DNA from: Novosphingobium sp. Leaf2 | Lineage (GTDB): Bacteria; Pseudomonadota; Alphaproteobacteria; Sphingomonadales; Sphingomonadaceae | Reading direction: 5' to 3' | NCBI RefSeq assembly: GCF_001421325.1 | Contig: NZ_LMJY01000005.1 | Location: forward strand, 56,762 to 107,249 | DNA length: 50,488 nucleotides | Shown: in pieces, positions 1-8,576 of the stretch | Layout of the letters: each line of letters starts with the position of its first letter | How positions within the stretch are numbered: position 1 is the first letter of the stretch | Notes under the pieces: model-generated | What the model was told of the DNA's origin: nothing | Database searches by the model: none | What the model saw: the letters and a program-made list of their open reading frames with translations, nothing else | Position numbers and translations under genes: made by a program

Positions 1-444
1 TGCGGATCATGTGAACGAGTTCGATGCCGTCGAGAATGACGGCGGCCGTGTGCTCGGACTTGAAACCGAGCATGTGGCGGATACGGCGTTTGATGCGTCG
101 ATGGTCCTGCTCAATCCGGTTGTTCAGGTACTGGCTCTGCCGGACTGTGAGTGGCTTTGTGTCCGGCCGGCTCCGCATCCGCACTTCGGCGTGACATTTC
201 CGGGCCGCTTCCAAGTTCGTCTGGCTGCCGTCGATGGTTACCTGCCTGGGCAGACCATGGCGCGCATATGCCTTGCGGAAGAAGCGCTTCGCGTCCTTGA
301 GATTTCGGGTCGGCGAAAACAGGAAGTCCGGATACCACGCTCTGCGATCATCTCCTCCAGGTCTCGCAAGCTCAAGGGGTAGCTCAGGTACCAGCGTACG
401 CACAGCAGGATCACCGGTCGGTCAAAATGGCGGCCCTTGAACAT
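1..444 (-). pseudogene. IS6-family transposase, internally deleted and frameshifted
   Basis: Reading leftwards from ATG at 444, the product begins MFKGRHFDRP and continues through SLRDLEEMIAERGI, the conserved IS6-family N-terminus. At about 340 it jumps, in another frame, to FLFSPTRNLKDAKRFFRKA and then the C-terminal region with ITIDGSQTN and YLNNRIEQDHRRIKRR. The intervening section, roughly 60 residues holding the helix-turn-helix end and the first DDE aspartate (usual HxDETY motif), is missing. This copy therefore cannot make active transposase. The C-terminal end lies beyond position 1. Confidence 0.85.
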
Positions 445-512
445 TCTACCTCTGCGTGGAAATGCCAACAAACGCCTCCTCTACCGCCACCTGCAGATTT
501 TTGCGACAGAAC
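1..512 (-). mobile_element. IS6-family insertion sequence, partial (cut by window edge)
   Basis: The bases near 412-512 are the reverse complement of 50391-50488 at the other end of the window. The inner end is a terminal inverted repeat that reads GTTCTGTCGCAAAAATC inward from 512, close to the IS6-family consensus end. The transposase start faces the interior and its body runs off the left edge. Together with the right-hand copy this places IS6 elements in inverted orientation around the gene cluster. The element abuts a 5'-truncated IS630 transposase at 513, so it inserted into, or recombined with, that older element. Confidence 0.85.
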
Positions 513-1345
513 GCGCTGGCGGGCACAGCAGCGCGAGACGGGTGACATTGCCCCAAAGCCCCGCGGCGGGGATATGCGCTCGCGGCGGATGGAAGAGCGG
601 GCGGCGGACATTCTGGCCATTTGGGAGGAGCGCAGGGACATCACCCTCGAGGAACTGCGTTTGGCGCGGGCGGACAAGGGCATGGACGTTTCCGTTGCCG
701 GGCTACATCGCTTTTTTGTTCGTCGTGGACTGACGCGCAAAAAAAACAGGCCATGCGATAGAGCAAGATCGACCTGACGTCCTGAAGCAGCGTCAGGACT
801 GGTTCGAGGGTCAACTCGATCTCGAACCGGAGCGCCTGGTCTTCATCGACGAAACCTGGACCGCGACCAATATGACCCGCAGCCACGGTCGTTGCCCCAA
901 AGGCGAGCGGTTGCGGATGGGTTTCCCGCACGGCCACCGCAAGACCACCACGTTGGTCGCCGGCCTGCGCATGACCGGCATGGTCGCGCCCATGGTGCTG
1001 GATGGGCCGATCAACGGCGACTGGTTCGAAGCCTACGTCGCCCAGGTCCTCGTCCCGGAACTGCGGCCCGGCGACGTCGTCATCATGGACAACCTGTCGA
1101 GCCACAAGCGCGCATCGGTGCAAGTGCTCATCGAGGACGCAGGTGCAACCCTGCGCTTTCTCCCGCCCTACAGCCCCGACTTCAACCCGATCGAGAAAGC
1201 ATTTTCCCGCCTCAAGGCCATGCTCCATAAAGCGGGTGAGCGCACCGTCAGTGGCCTGTGGAGCTTGATCGGCAACCTCGTCGATATCTTCCAGCCACAG
1301 GAGTGCGCCAACTACTTCAGATCATGTGGCTACGAACCAGAATGA
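513..1345 (+). pseudogene. IS630-family transposase, 5' truncated, frameshift at A8 run
   Basis: The reading frame from 514 encodes ETGDIAPKPRGG and LEELRLARADKGMDVS, typical of the linker after the IS630 helix-turn-helix. The first ~45 residues are missing because the IS6 end abuts at 512. A run of eight A at 739-746 separates this frame from the next, which carries the catalytic triad: D in FIDETW, D in VIMDNLSSHK and E in NPIEKAFSRLK. The change is +1. Some IS630 elements use translational frameshifting, but with the N-terminus gone this copy is probably dead. Confidence 0.85.
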
Positions 1346-1360
1346 TCGAAAACCGCTCTA

Positions 1361-2275
1361 GTCCGATGATGTTCCAGCCCGGCGAGGCCTACCAGTTCAC
1401 TGGAGCCACGAGGATGTCGAGATCGCCGGCAAACCGATGCGGGTAAAGGGTGCGCACTTGCGGCTGTGCGCGTCGCGGGCTGTGTATGTCCGGGCCTATT
1501 CACGAGAGACCCAGGAGATTCTGCTCGACGCGTATGCGCGCGGCTTTGCCTTCTTCGGCGGCGTGCTCCGGCGCGGCATCTACGATAAAATGAAGAGGGC
1601 GGTGACGAGCGTATTCACCGGCAAGGACCGGGTGTTCAATCGGCGGTTCCTGATCATGGCCGACCTTTATATGGTCTAGCCCACGGCTTGCTCGCCGGCG
1701 GCGGGATGGGAGAAGGGTCAGGTCGAGAACCAGGTGCAGTCGATCCGAGGGCGTTTCTTCCAGCCCCAACTGCGGTTCGCCAGCCTTGAAGAGCTCAATG
1801 GCTGGCTGGAAGCTGAGTGCCGCCGCTGCGCCGAACGACAGGCCCATCCTGAGCAGGGCGACCAGACCATTGCGCAGATGCTGGAGATTGAACGTCCTGC
1901 ATTACAGTCGATGCTGGGGCCGTTCGACGGCTTCAATGAGAGCGAGCACGGCGTGTCGGGCACCTGCTGACCCAGCTACGATCGCAACCGTCACTCGGTC
2001 CTCTCGACGGTGGCGCGGCGCACGGTGCAGGTTCGGGCCTATGCCGACCCCGTTGTCGCGCGATGCGGCGATGAAGTCGTCGCTGAGCATCCCCGCTTCT
2101 TCGGGCGGAACCGGACCATCTACGATCCCTGGCACTATCTCCCGGTGCCGGCCCGCAAGCCCGGCGCTTTGCGCAACGGCGCGCCCTTCCAGGACTGGGA
2201 ACTGCCGCCGGCGCTCGCCCGGTTGCGACGCAAGCTGGACAACGGCGATGATGCCGATCGGCGGTTCGTGCGCGT
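1361..2275 (+). pseudogene. IS21-family transposase (IstA) remnant
   Basis: Pieces in several frames match the C-terminal two thirds of an IS21/IS408-type IstA: EDVEIAGKPMRVK (1410s), RRGIYDKMKRAV, FNRRFLIMAD, AAGWEKGQVENQVQ and the tail YDPWHYLPVPARKPGALR. It carries a one-base deletion near 1398, a TAG in place of a sense codon at 1677, a frame break near 1968, and no N-terminus. No istB ATPase partner follows. It is a decayed relic that marks past insertion activity at the left edge of the island. Confidence 0.8.
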
Positions 2276-2445
2276 GCTAGCACGCCAGCGATCAGTTCAA
2301 TGAGTATCGCCGCTCCGACGACGGGCGTCAGGAATCGGAGGTCAGTTGATGCGATATAGCTTCGAAAACCCTCAGTGTCACCCAGCTTGGGAAGCCTACT
2401 CAAGAGAAACGACGGCGCAATGGCAATACGACTGATCACTTGCAA
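2276..2445 (-). pseudogene. Possible fragment of a small membrane protein
   Basis: The minus-strand frame from 2445 reads MQVISRIAIAPSFLLSRL and then LRFLTPVVGAAILIELIAG, a plausible transmembrane segment, before running into the IS21 relic. I do not recognise the family. The composition looks protein-like, but the piece has no clear start, ribosome binding site or C-terminus. It may be the stub of a gene interrupted by the IS21 element, or chance. Between 2446 and 2603 I see nothing. Confidence 0.2.
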
Positions 2446-2603
2446 AGCTTCAGCAATAGAATAGCGGGCTGATCAACGCGCCTTGCTCTTTCAGTCGGTG
2501 TCGAGTTCAAGCTCCCACTTGCAGGACGTTCGAACGCATTTTTGCCCAACTCGCTTGCGACTGTAAAACGGTCCACAATGGCAAACGACCATCGCGTTCG
2601 CCA

Positions 2604-3728
2604 TCAATCACTGCCGAATGTTTGCTCCCGAACGATACGCAAGCCATATGCCTCCAGCCCGACGAGATGTGGGTGCCGCGAACTCGTAAGGAGTACCAGG
2701 TCGTGGACTCCCAGATCTGCCAGAATTTGCGCGCCGACACCGTAGGATCTGCGATCTACCTCCGGGTCAGTCACGTCGGACGTATGCAGGCTGGTGCCAT
2801 CACTGGTGCGCGGAACGATCAGGACGATTACTCCGGAACCAACCTTTGCTATGTACTCCATCGCTTCTGCTATGGCCCGATGCCGTGAACCTTTCTGCCC
2901 GAGCAGATCGCTCAACAGCGAAGCCGTGTGCATTCGCACCAGTGTCTCGCCCGAGGGATCGACAACTCCCTTTTGCAGAACGAAATTGTCGGTGCCGTCA
3001 TACCGGTCGCGGTAAGTCAGCAGCTGCCAATTGCCCCCGTAGTTTGACTCGAAAGGGGTGTTCGCCACGCATTCGACTGCGCGATCAAACCGTCTGCGGT
3101 AGGCGATCACGTCGCGGATCGTTCCGACCTTGAGATTATGCATTTCGGCAAAAGTCAGCAGATCAGGCAGGCGAGCCATGGTTCCGTTCTCGCTCATGAT
3201 CTCGCAAATCACGCCCGACGGATTGAGCCCGGCCAGACGCGCGACATCCACGGCCGCCTCGGTATGCCCCGCTCGCACAAGAACACCGCCCTCGCGTGCG
3301 ACCAGCGGAAAGATATGCCCGGGTGTAACGATTTCGTCCCGCCCGCGAGAGGCATCGATGGCTACCGCGATCGTCCGCGCCCGGTCGGCGGCCGATATTC
3401 CTGTCGTCACTCCCTCCCTGGCCTCGATGGACACGGTGAAGGCAGTTTCATGCCGAGTGCCGTTGTTCCGACTCATCGGAGCGAGGCCCAGTTGCTCGAC
3501 GCGAGACTTGGTCAAAGCCAAGCAGATGAGGCCTCGGCCGTGGCGGGCCATGAAGTTTATCGCGCTGGGGGTCGCCATTTGCGCGGGAATGACAAGATCG
3601 CCCTCATTCTCGCGGTCCTCGTCATCGACCAAAATGAACATGCGCCCATTTCGCGCCTCTTCAATAATTTCTTCGGGAGAGGCAATGTCCCGCTTAGGAT
3701 TTGGATCGGGTCCCTCATTGGTTTGCAT
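2604..3728 (-). CDS. ribB: 3,4-dihydroxy-2-butanone-4-phosphate synthase with degenerate GTP cyclohydrolase II domain
   Basis: 374 aa. The N-terminal ~210 residues form the RibB domain: VDDEDRENEGDLVIPA (about 34-49), the RHGRGLIC segment, HETAFTVSIEA, and GHTEAAVDVARLAGL. It makes 3,4-dihydroxy-2-butanone 4-phosphate from ribulose 5-phosphate for riboflavin synthesis in the cytoplasm. The C-terminal ~165 residues resemble GTP cyclohydrolase II but lack its zinc-binding cysteines (usual GSLRCDC), so that activity is unlikely. GGAG lies 7 nt before ATG. It is the last gene of the minus-strand run and sits among several flavin-dependent enzymes, which suggests a dedicated boost to flavin supply. 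I found no FMN riboswitch upstream. Confidence 0.88.
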   Translation of the reverse strand: MQTNEGPDPNPKRDIASPEEIIEEARNGRMFILVDDEDRENEGDLVIPAQMATPSAINFMARHGRGLICLALTKSRVEQLGLAPMSRNNGTRHETAFTVSIEAREGVTTGISAADRARTIAVAIDASRGRDEIVTPGHIFPLVAREGGVLVRAGHTEAAVDVARLAGLNPSGVICEIMSENGTMARLPDLLTFAEMHNLKVGTIRDVIAYRRRFDRAVECVANTPFESNYGGNWQLLTYRDRYDGTDNFVLQKGVVDPSGETLVRMHTASLLSDLLGQKGSRHRAIAEAMEYIAKVGSGVIVLIVPRTSDGTSLHTSDVTDPEVDRRSYGVGAQILADLGVHDLVLLTSSRHPHLVGLEAYGLRIVREQTFGSD

Positions 3729-4102
3729 ATTGATACTCCATGCTGATAAGATTCAGCCGATTGGCGTACTGAAACGTCGGTAGTCGTTACCGCGAAGAAC
3801 GATAAAGGGCGCACTTTCTTGCCTTGCAGCCAAGCACCTGTACAGCCCTGACCTCTGAATGATGCTTACAGATGTCAACGCTTTCCCATCACGCCGCCTC
3901 GCCATCGATCAATGGCAGCCCTTCGCGGTGAGACAAATCTTCGAATTGTCACCATCTATTCATCCGTTTCTTGCAGCGTCCAAGCCCCAGCAGCAGTTAG
4001 CTCAGGGCCGAAGTCTAACGGGCGCCCGTGTCCGCGACGTCAATCAAACAGCTTTCGGCACTGAAAACCGGAACGGGACGAGCATGGCGCAAATCCTCTT
4101 TT
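3729..4102 (-). other. Intergenic, 374 bp, nothing recognised
   Basis: The stretch between the degenerate SDR gene and ribB holds no convincing ORF. I looked for an FMN riboswitch (conserved GGTGAAATTC and ACCGGCGGT blocks) on the minus strand and did not find one. A separate promoter for ribB may lie here, but no clear -35/-10 pair stands out. Confidence 0.4.
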
Positions 4103-4762
4103 CTAGGTGTGCGCGGCTCCAATGCTATTTAAGTCGTACACGACAGCCATTGGGCCAATATCGGGAAGCGGAGGTCCCGCGCTCGTTGCGTCGATTGCCG
4201 CAAGAAGAGGAGAGAAATATTCCCGAAGCTGTTGCTCGTCTATATCGGTTGAGAGACTATACATCTGCGCTAGTTTGAAAACTTGCGAAACGCGTCTGCC
4301 AAGCTCGGCTTCTCCCTCGCAAGAAGCGTGGAAGACGATGCTGGTATTTATTGCGGATGCGCTCCCCAGCTCTGCCCGTAAAGCCTCTGCCATGCCGAGA
4401 AGCGCGCGCAGCAAAACCGATCGTACAGTGGAAACGCGACTGGGAATAAGTGCAGCCGACGGCAGTAGGAAGATGATCAAGCCCCCCTCGCCCTGCTCGC
4501 GCAGCCGTCGCACGGCGCCCGTGACAAATCCGAATGCATGTCGCAGCGGTCTGATCACCTCATGTTGCCAGTCAACCTCCTCTATCGAGTCATGCCCCCG
4601 GCCGCCTACCGCGAGGAGATAGCCGTCCGGTTTGCCCGGAAGTGCCTGCACCTGCTGGCGTAGCTGCGTGATTGTAGCATCGCGTGGAAATTCGAAGTGA
4701 TCGACCTTCATGCCGACCGAGGGTATGTCGGAGCCCAGCTCCATGATAAGCAAACGGCTCAC
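4103..4762 (-). CDS. Degenerate SDR-like protein lacking cofactor and catalytic motifs
   Basis: 219 aa, starting at GTG 4762; GTG and the TGA of the upstream SDR share four bases (GTGA), so the pair is probably translationally coupled. The middle (PDGYLLAVGGRG, then EVIRPLRHAFGFVTGAV and LLRALLGMAEALRAELG) follows the SDR fold around the NAG strand and the helix after the active site. However, the N-terminal TGxxxGxG is absent and the YxxxK site is replaced by VRSVLLR. It cannot be a normal NAD(P)-dependent dehydrogenase. It may be a non-catalytic partner of the adjoining SDR. Substrate and role are unknown. Confidence 0.6.
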   Translation of the reverse strand: MSRLLIMELGSDIPSVGMKVDHFEFPRDATITQLRQQVQALPGKPDGYLLAVGGRGHDSIEEVDWQHEVIRPLRHAFGFVTGAVRRLREQGEGGLIIFLLPSAALIPSRVSTVRSVLLRALLGMAEALRAELGSASAINTSIVFHASCEGEAELGRRVSQVFKLAQMYSLSTDIDEQQLREYFSPLLAAIDATSAGPPLPDIGPMAVVYDLNSIGAAHT

Positions 4763-5589
4763 AGCGCACCTGCTGATGCAAGGAGCGCGTCACGGCGGGC
4801 AACCAAGGTCGGACGGACCCCGTTATCGGTGAATACATAGGGCGCATTCGCGACAAGGGCCTCGTACACCATCGCACCGACCTCCCGGGGAGATCGGCCA
4901 TGCGATAGGATATTCCGCGCAAGGGCTTCAGCTCGGTTCAGTTCGTCTTCGTCTCGCGTTATTCCGCTGTTAAATGCCTCAGGGCGCATGCGCTCATGAT
5001 CGAAAATGTTCGTGTTTACCGCCGCCGGGCACAACACGGACGCGCTGACGCTAGTGCCCGCGAGATCGCGGCGAAGCCCCTCCATCAGCGCCACCACACC
5101 ATATTTGGCAGAAGAATATATACCGCCATCGTTGGCGACGATCAGCCCGCCCATCGAAGAAGTAGCGATTATATGCGCCGGCTCACCGTGCCCCCGCATA
5201 TGCGGCAGGAATGCCTCTACGCCGTTAAGCACACCTCCCAGATTGACGGCGGTCGACCATTCCCAGTCCGCGGCCTCACTTTCCACCATCGATCCAAGCA
5301 CGCCAACGCCGGCATTGAGGCACAAGATGTGAAGCTTCCGCCACCTCTCCTCGACGATCTCGCGAGACCGCCGCCAGTCGTCCCGGTCACCCACATTCAG
5401 GCGGATGCACAACGCTCGCTCACCAGCCGGTGCCAGTGCTTCCCGCGCTCTGTCGAGATGATCGGCCCTGACGTCCGCCACGACGACATTTAGGCCGGCG
5501 TCGAGCATCGCCTGTGCGATGCCAAGGCCAATGCCGCTAGCTCCACCTGTGACGAACGCGGTATTCCCAGGATGGACTGGATGACTCAC
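4759..5589 (-). CDS. Short-chain dehydrogenase/reductase (SDR)
   Basis: 276 aa from GTG 5589, preceded by GGAG; a TTG two codons upstream at 5595 is the alternative. It has TGGASGIG (about 14-21), LNAG (91-94), serine at 144-145, and catalytic Y158 and K162 in YSSAK, so it is a complete classical SDR of NAD(P)-dependent alcohol/ketone oxidoreductase type. Aspartate after the second beta strand (VVADV) suggests NAD preference. It lies downstream of the IclR gene and overlaps the SDR-like gene by four bases. The substrate is not predictable. It resembles the SDR at 8577-9482 more than the other SDRs here. Confidence 0.87.
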   Translation of the reverse strand: MSHPVHPGNTAFVTGGASGIGLGIAQAMLDAGLNVVVADVRADHLDRAREALAPAGERALCIRLNVGDRDDWRRSREIVEERWRKLHILCLNAGVGVLGSMVESEAADWEWSTAVNLGGVLNGVEAFLPHMRGHGEPAHIIATSSMGGLIVANDGGIYSSAKYGVVALMEGLRRDLAGTSVSASVLCPAAVNTNIFDHERMRPEAFNSGITRDEDELNRAEALARNILSHGRSPREVGAMVYEALVANAPYVFTDNGVRPTLVARRDALLASAGAL

Positions 5590-5678
5590 GATCAATTTCT
5601 CCGAATGTTCGGTGCTCGTTTTGCGCCGAAGCTGTGGAGGAAACGAGTGGTGCCTATGCCGGATCTCCGGGAGCAGGC

Positions 5679-6494
5679 TCAGAAGCGCGCCTGGGTCAGC
5701 GCTCGCTCAGCCAGGCGCGCCGAAGCCTCTGCCAGCACGGCGCCCATGCGCTCAGCGGCCGCGTCGTCACAAGCTGCGCTTGCCAAGGCCAGGCTCAGGC
5801 TTGCGATAACCGTCCCGCTATCCTGCCTTACGGGCACGGAGATGTGGATCGTACCCTGATCGGGGTCATCGCGACCGACCGCAAACCCGCGACTGCGCAC
5901 GACTCGCATTCGTCGCTTCGTCTCCAACCATTCGCTCTCGTCGCAACCTGCCTTGCGAAACATCGCGCCAGCCGCCCTTACTTCCATAAAGGCGAGCATC
6001 GACAGTGCTGGCGCCCCGCCAAACAGCGCGGCGAGCCTTCCGCGCGCGAAGGTTCCCGCTGCGAAAGGCTCCCCATTCAAGCGATGCTCGTGGACCGTCA
6101 TCACATGATCGCGGTGTATCCGGCTGATGAAAAGAAGACCGGGGCCCATGACATTATGCGACAATTCGATGATGGTAGGCTCGGCCGCGCGCAGCAGCGG
6201 GTCCGACAGACGGAGCTGCCGGTCATAGTGAACGATGCCCGGCCCGAGCAGATAGCGCCCCGGTCTGACGCTGAAGATCAACCCGACGGCGGACAGGCTT
6301 CGGAAGTAGCGATACACAGTGCTGGCCGACTGTCCGAGCGCAACCGCTGCTTCCTCGACAGTCCATTCCGGCCGCTCCGGGGTGAACAGGTCCATGACGG
6401 AGAGCGTCTTGTCGGAACTGGTCTCCCGCCTGCCGGCCGACGCAGGTCGGTTACTCATGCGTACGAGCGCCAGTGACAGGCGCGTAGCCACCAA
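5679..6494 (-). CDS. IclR-family transcriptional regulator
   Basis: 271 aa from GTG 6494; ATG at 6458 is an alternative, and neither has a strong ribosome binding site. The N-terminal winged helix covers about 44-90 (EWTVEEAAVALGQSASTVYR, then RYLLGPG). The rest is the IclR effector-binding domain. Family members (PcaR, PobR, HmgR types) commonly control aromatic catabolism in response to pathway compounds. It is clearly related to the IclR at 39032-39790, sharing PEWTVE, the recognition helix and the GRY..GP wing. It lies inside the minus-strand gene run, 12 nt after the NTF2-like gene. Confidence 0.88.
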   Translation of the reverse strand: MVATRLSLALVRMSNRPASAGRRETSSDKTLSVMDLFTPERPEWTVEEAAVALGQSASTVYRYFRSLSAVGLIFSVRPGRYLLGPGIVHYDRQLRLSDPLLRAAEPTIIELSHNVMGPGLLFISRIHRDHVMTVHEHRLNGEPFAAGTFARGRLAALFGGAPALSMLAFMEVRAAGAMFRKAGCDESEWLETKRRMRVVRSRGFAVGRDDPDQGTIHISVPVRQDSGTVIASLSLALASAACDDAAAERMGAVLAEASARLAERALTQARF

Positions 6495-6506
6495 CTGGCG
6501 ATCAAA

Positions 6507-7316
6507 TCACCAGCCGATCGGCGCGCCAAGCGGGAGGAATTCGCGAATCTCGTCAACAATCCGCAACTCCCCGTCCACAACCTTGAAAACGCCCATCATA
6601 TACATCGCTCCGGCGTCAGGTCGAGGGTGGTCAGGGATCGGATGGAAATCGACTGCCACGAAGGTCGCGGCCACTCCCAGCTCGGTATCCAGCACGGGAT
6701 AGCGCCGCTCGCGCGCCTTGGGCCGGGCAGCGCGGGTGTCATTCAGGGCCGAGGAGCAGCTGTGCACCTTCCCGTCGGGCGACAGCAGCGTGCGCAAGGT
6801 GTTGGTCGTCTTGGCGCCGTTATCATATTTGTCGCAACGATAATTGAAGCGAGGGATAAGGCCATTGCTCTGCTCCAGCCCCTCCCAATAGCGGTCGGCC
6901 GCATCTTGCAGGCCCGCCCTGTCGGACCGGCGATGCGGCGGCACGACGGCCCCATAGATGATGTCGGGCTTCAGCAACTGCTCCACGTCCGCGAAATGGC
7001 CCTTGCCGTCGGTGCTGATGATGGCTTCAGCCTCGACCAGGGAGCCCTCATGAATGAGCAGCCGTTGCGAAAAGGGGCGCGGCTGGTCCTCCAGGAATGC
7101 GACTCCCATGCAGACCACCTGCCCCGAATGCGCGTCCGCGAAGGACTGGATGCCAGCGAAACGCACGTTCGATCGCCACAGTCCTTCGCCTGGTTGCACC
7201 GTCGCGGCATTTTCCGTGGAGCGGAAGCCGGGCGCCAGATCGACCGCCGCGACGTCGCCTGCCGCCACTGCCGCCAGATAGGCGTCCATCTGACCGATCA
7301 ATTGTTCACGAGTCAT
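6507..7316 (-). CDS. NTF2-like superfamily protein, ~270 aa (possible lyase)
   Basis: 269 aa. It is paralogous to the product at 44418-45251, with shared blocks GHFADV, LLxPD, YRCDxYDNGxKxTNxL, LLSPD, RxPVxDTxLG, VDFHP and DEIREfLPLG. The pattern suggests two NTF2-like alpha+beta cones. No signal peptide or membrane segment is present. TGATG couples it to the upstream acyl-CoA-dehydrogenase-like gene. In sphingomonads an NTF2-like enzyme (LdpA) converts a diarylpropane to lignostilbene, which a lignostilbene dioxygenase then cleaves. Both copies here travel with such a dioxygenase, so a similar stilbene-forming or dehydrating role is possible. That link is inference; the family call itself is moderately sure. 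Confidence 0.62.
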   Translation of the reverse strand: MTREQLIGQMDAYLAAVAAGDVAAVDLAPGFRSTENAATVQPGEGLWRSNVRFAGIQSFADAHSGQVVCMGVAFLEDQPRPFSQRLLIHEGSLVEAEAIISTDGKGHFADVEQLLKPDIIYGAVVPPHRRSDRAGLQDAADRYWEGLEQSNGLIPRFNYRCDKYDNGAKTTNTLRTLLSPDGKVHSCSSALNDTRAARPKARERRYPVLDTELGVAATFVAVDFHPIPDHPRPDAGAMYMMGVFKVVDGELRIVDEIREFLPLGAPIGW

Positions 7317-8563
7317 CAGGCGATCCCCACCGGCGGCAAGCCGAAATGCGTGCGGCCGTAGTTGATTGCGGCGCTGTCCGATTGATGCGCGAGATGCCCG
7401 CGCAGGACATTCACGTTGCGCCAGTAGCGGCCCAACATCGAGTCGCGCTTCGACGCCGACGTTCCGGTCGTGCGGAAGATGATGTCCACCGCCTCATGCG
7501 CGAGGTGGACGCTCTGGAGGATCACCAGCCCCATCCGGCGCATATCGTCCTCGTCGCAGGCTTCGCCCGTCTTCGCCGTCCGCTGGGCCACGGCCATATA
7601 TTCATGGGCCGTCTGGAGCAGCGCCGCCTTCGCGGTGTCCACCAGCGCGCGGCAGCGGCCATAGTTCAGCTGATATTCCGCAAGCTCCACACGCGGTGCC
7701 CCCGTGGGCCCGGTCGCCTTGCGCACGCGGAACGTCTCCTCGTAGAGGTCGAGAGCACCTTCCGCCGCGCCGACCACGACGGACGCGGATTCCGTGAGGA
7801 TGAACGGCCGCGCCGGCCCGCGGAATAGGGTCGCGTCGGCATAGGCTTCGGCGGGCAGCGACAGGCCGATGGGCGGGTATGGCTTGGCGCGGGCCGTGGA
7901 CACGAACACATCGTCCATCACCACGCGGTCCGAACCGGTGCCCTGCATGCCGATCACGTCCCAATTGGACACGATCCGGTAATCGCTGCGATCGAACAGC
8001 CCCATACGCATGGCCGGTTCACCCGGCGCGGGATCGTCCACGAAGAAGGCGAGCAGAATGTGGGTCGCATGGGCGCAGCCGGACGCATAGTCCCACGCGC
8101 CGCTGACCCGGAAACCGCCCGGCACCGCCTGTCCCCGCCCCTGCGGCGCGGCGACTTCTGGTGCTCGGAAATCCCCAGTCGCGCCAAAGGCTTCTTGCTG
8201 CGCTTCAAGCGGATAGGTCGCCAGCTGATGGACGTGCCCCAGCACCAACGAAAGTACCCATCCTGTCTCCGGGCAGCCCCGCGCTATGGCGGTGACCATG
8301 CGGACATAGGTGGGCAAGTCGAACCCATAGCCGCCGAACAGACGCGGCTGGACCACGCGGTAGAAACCCGCATCTACCAGCGCCTGGTTCGTTTCGGCCG
8401 ACATATTGCCGGTCGCTTCCGTCGCGGCCTGGCGCTCGCGCAGCATGTCGCGCATCGCGTCGGCACGGGCGATGATCTCGTCCGAGGTGAGGTCGGGCTC
8501 GGGCGGCGCGATCGGGTCGATCACATTTTGCCGTTCGTCGGCCAGCGCAACTGCTTCCTGCAT
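7316..8563 (-). CDS. Acyl-CoA-dehydrogenase-fold flavoprotein (group D monooxygenase type)
   Basis: 415 aa from ATG 8563 with GGGAG upstream. It shows the three-part acyl-CoA dehydrogenase fold: N-terminal helices with ALVDAGFYRVVQP and FGGYGFDLPT, a central beta domain (SGAWDYASGCAHATH, IGMQGTGSDRVVMDDV), and a C-terminal helical bundle ending HLAHQSDSAAINYGRTHFG. Proteins of this shape (HsaA and relatives) often act as reduced-flavin-dependent hydroxylases rather than dehydrogenases. The 414-aa product at 17579-18823 is a close paralogue, with about 15 differences over a 110-residue stretch near 65-175. It is coupled to the NTF2-like gene by TGATG and follows an SDR by 13 nt. No flavin reductase partner is visible in the window. 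Confidence 0.85.
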   Translation of the reverse strand: MQEAVALADERQNVIDPIAPPEPDLTSDEIIARADAMRDMLRERQAATEATGNMSAETNQALVDAGFYRVVQPRLFGGYGFDLPTYVRMVTAIARGCPETGWVLSLVLGHVHQLATYPLEAQQEAFGATGDFRAPEVAAPQGRGQAVPGGFRVSGAWDYASGCAHATHILLAFFVDDPAPGEPAMRMGLFDRSDYRIVSNWDVIGMQGTGSDRVVMDDVFVSTARAKPYPPIGLSLPAEAYADATLFRGPARPFILTESASVVVGAAEGALDLYEETFRVRKATGPTGAPRVELAEYQLNYGRCRALVDTAKAALLQTAHEYMAVAQRTAKTGEACDEDDMRRMGLVILQSVHLAHEAVDIIFRTTGTSASKRDSMLGRYWRNVNVLRGHLAHQSDSAAINYGRTHFGLPPVGIA

Positions 8564-8576
8564 GGATGCTCTCCCT

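Noticed and set aside
11..382. Plus-strand 123-aa frame at the left edge
   Set aside because: It lies antisense to the IS6 transposase remnant and has no family features.
3729..4100. Possible FMN riboswitch upstream of ribB
   Set aside because: The conserved RFN-element blocks are absent on the minus strand.
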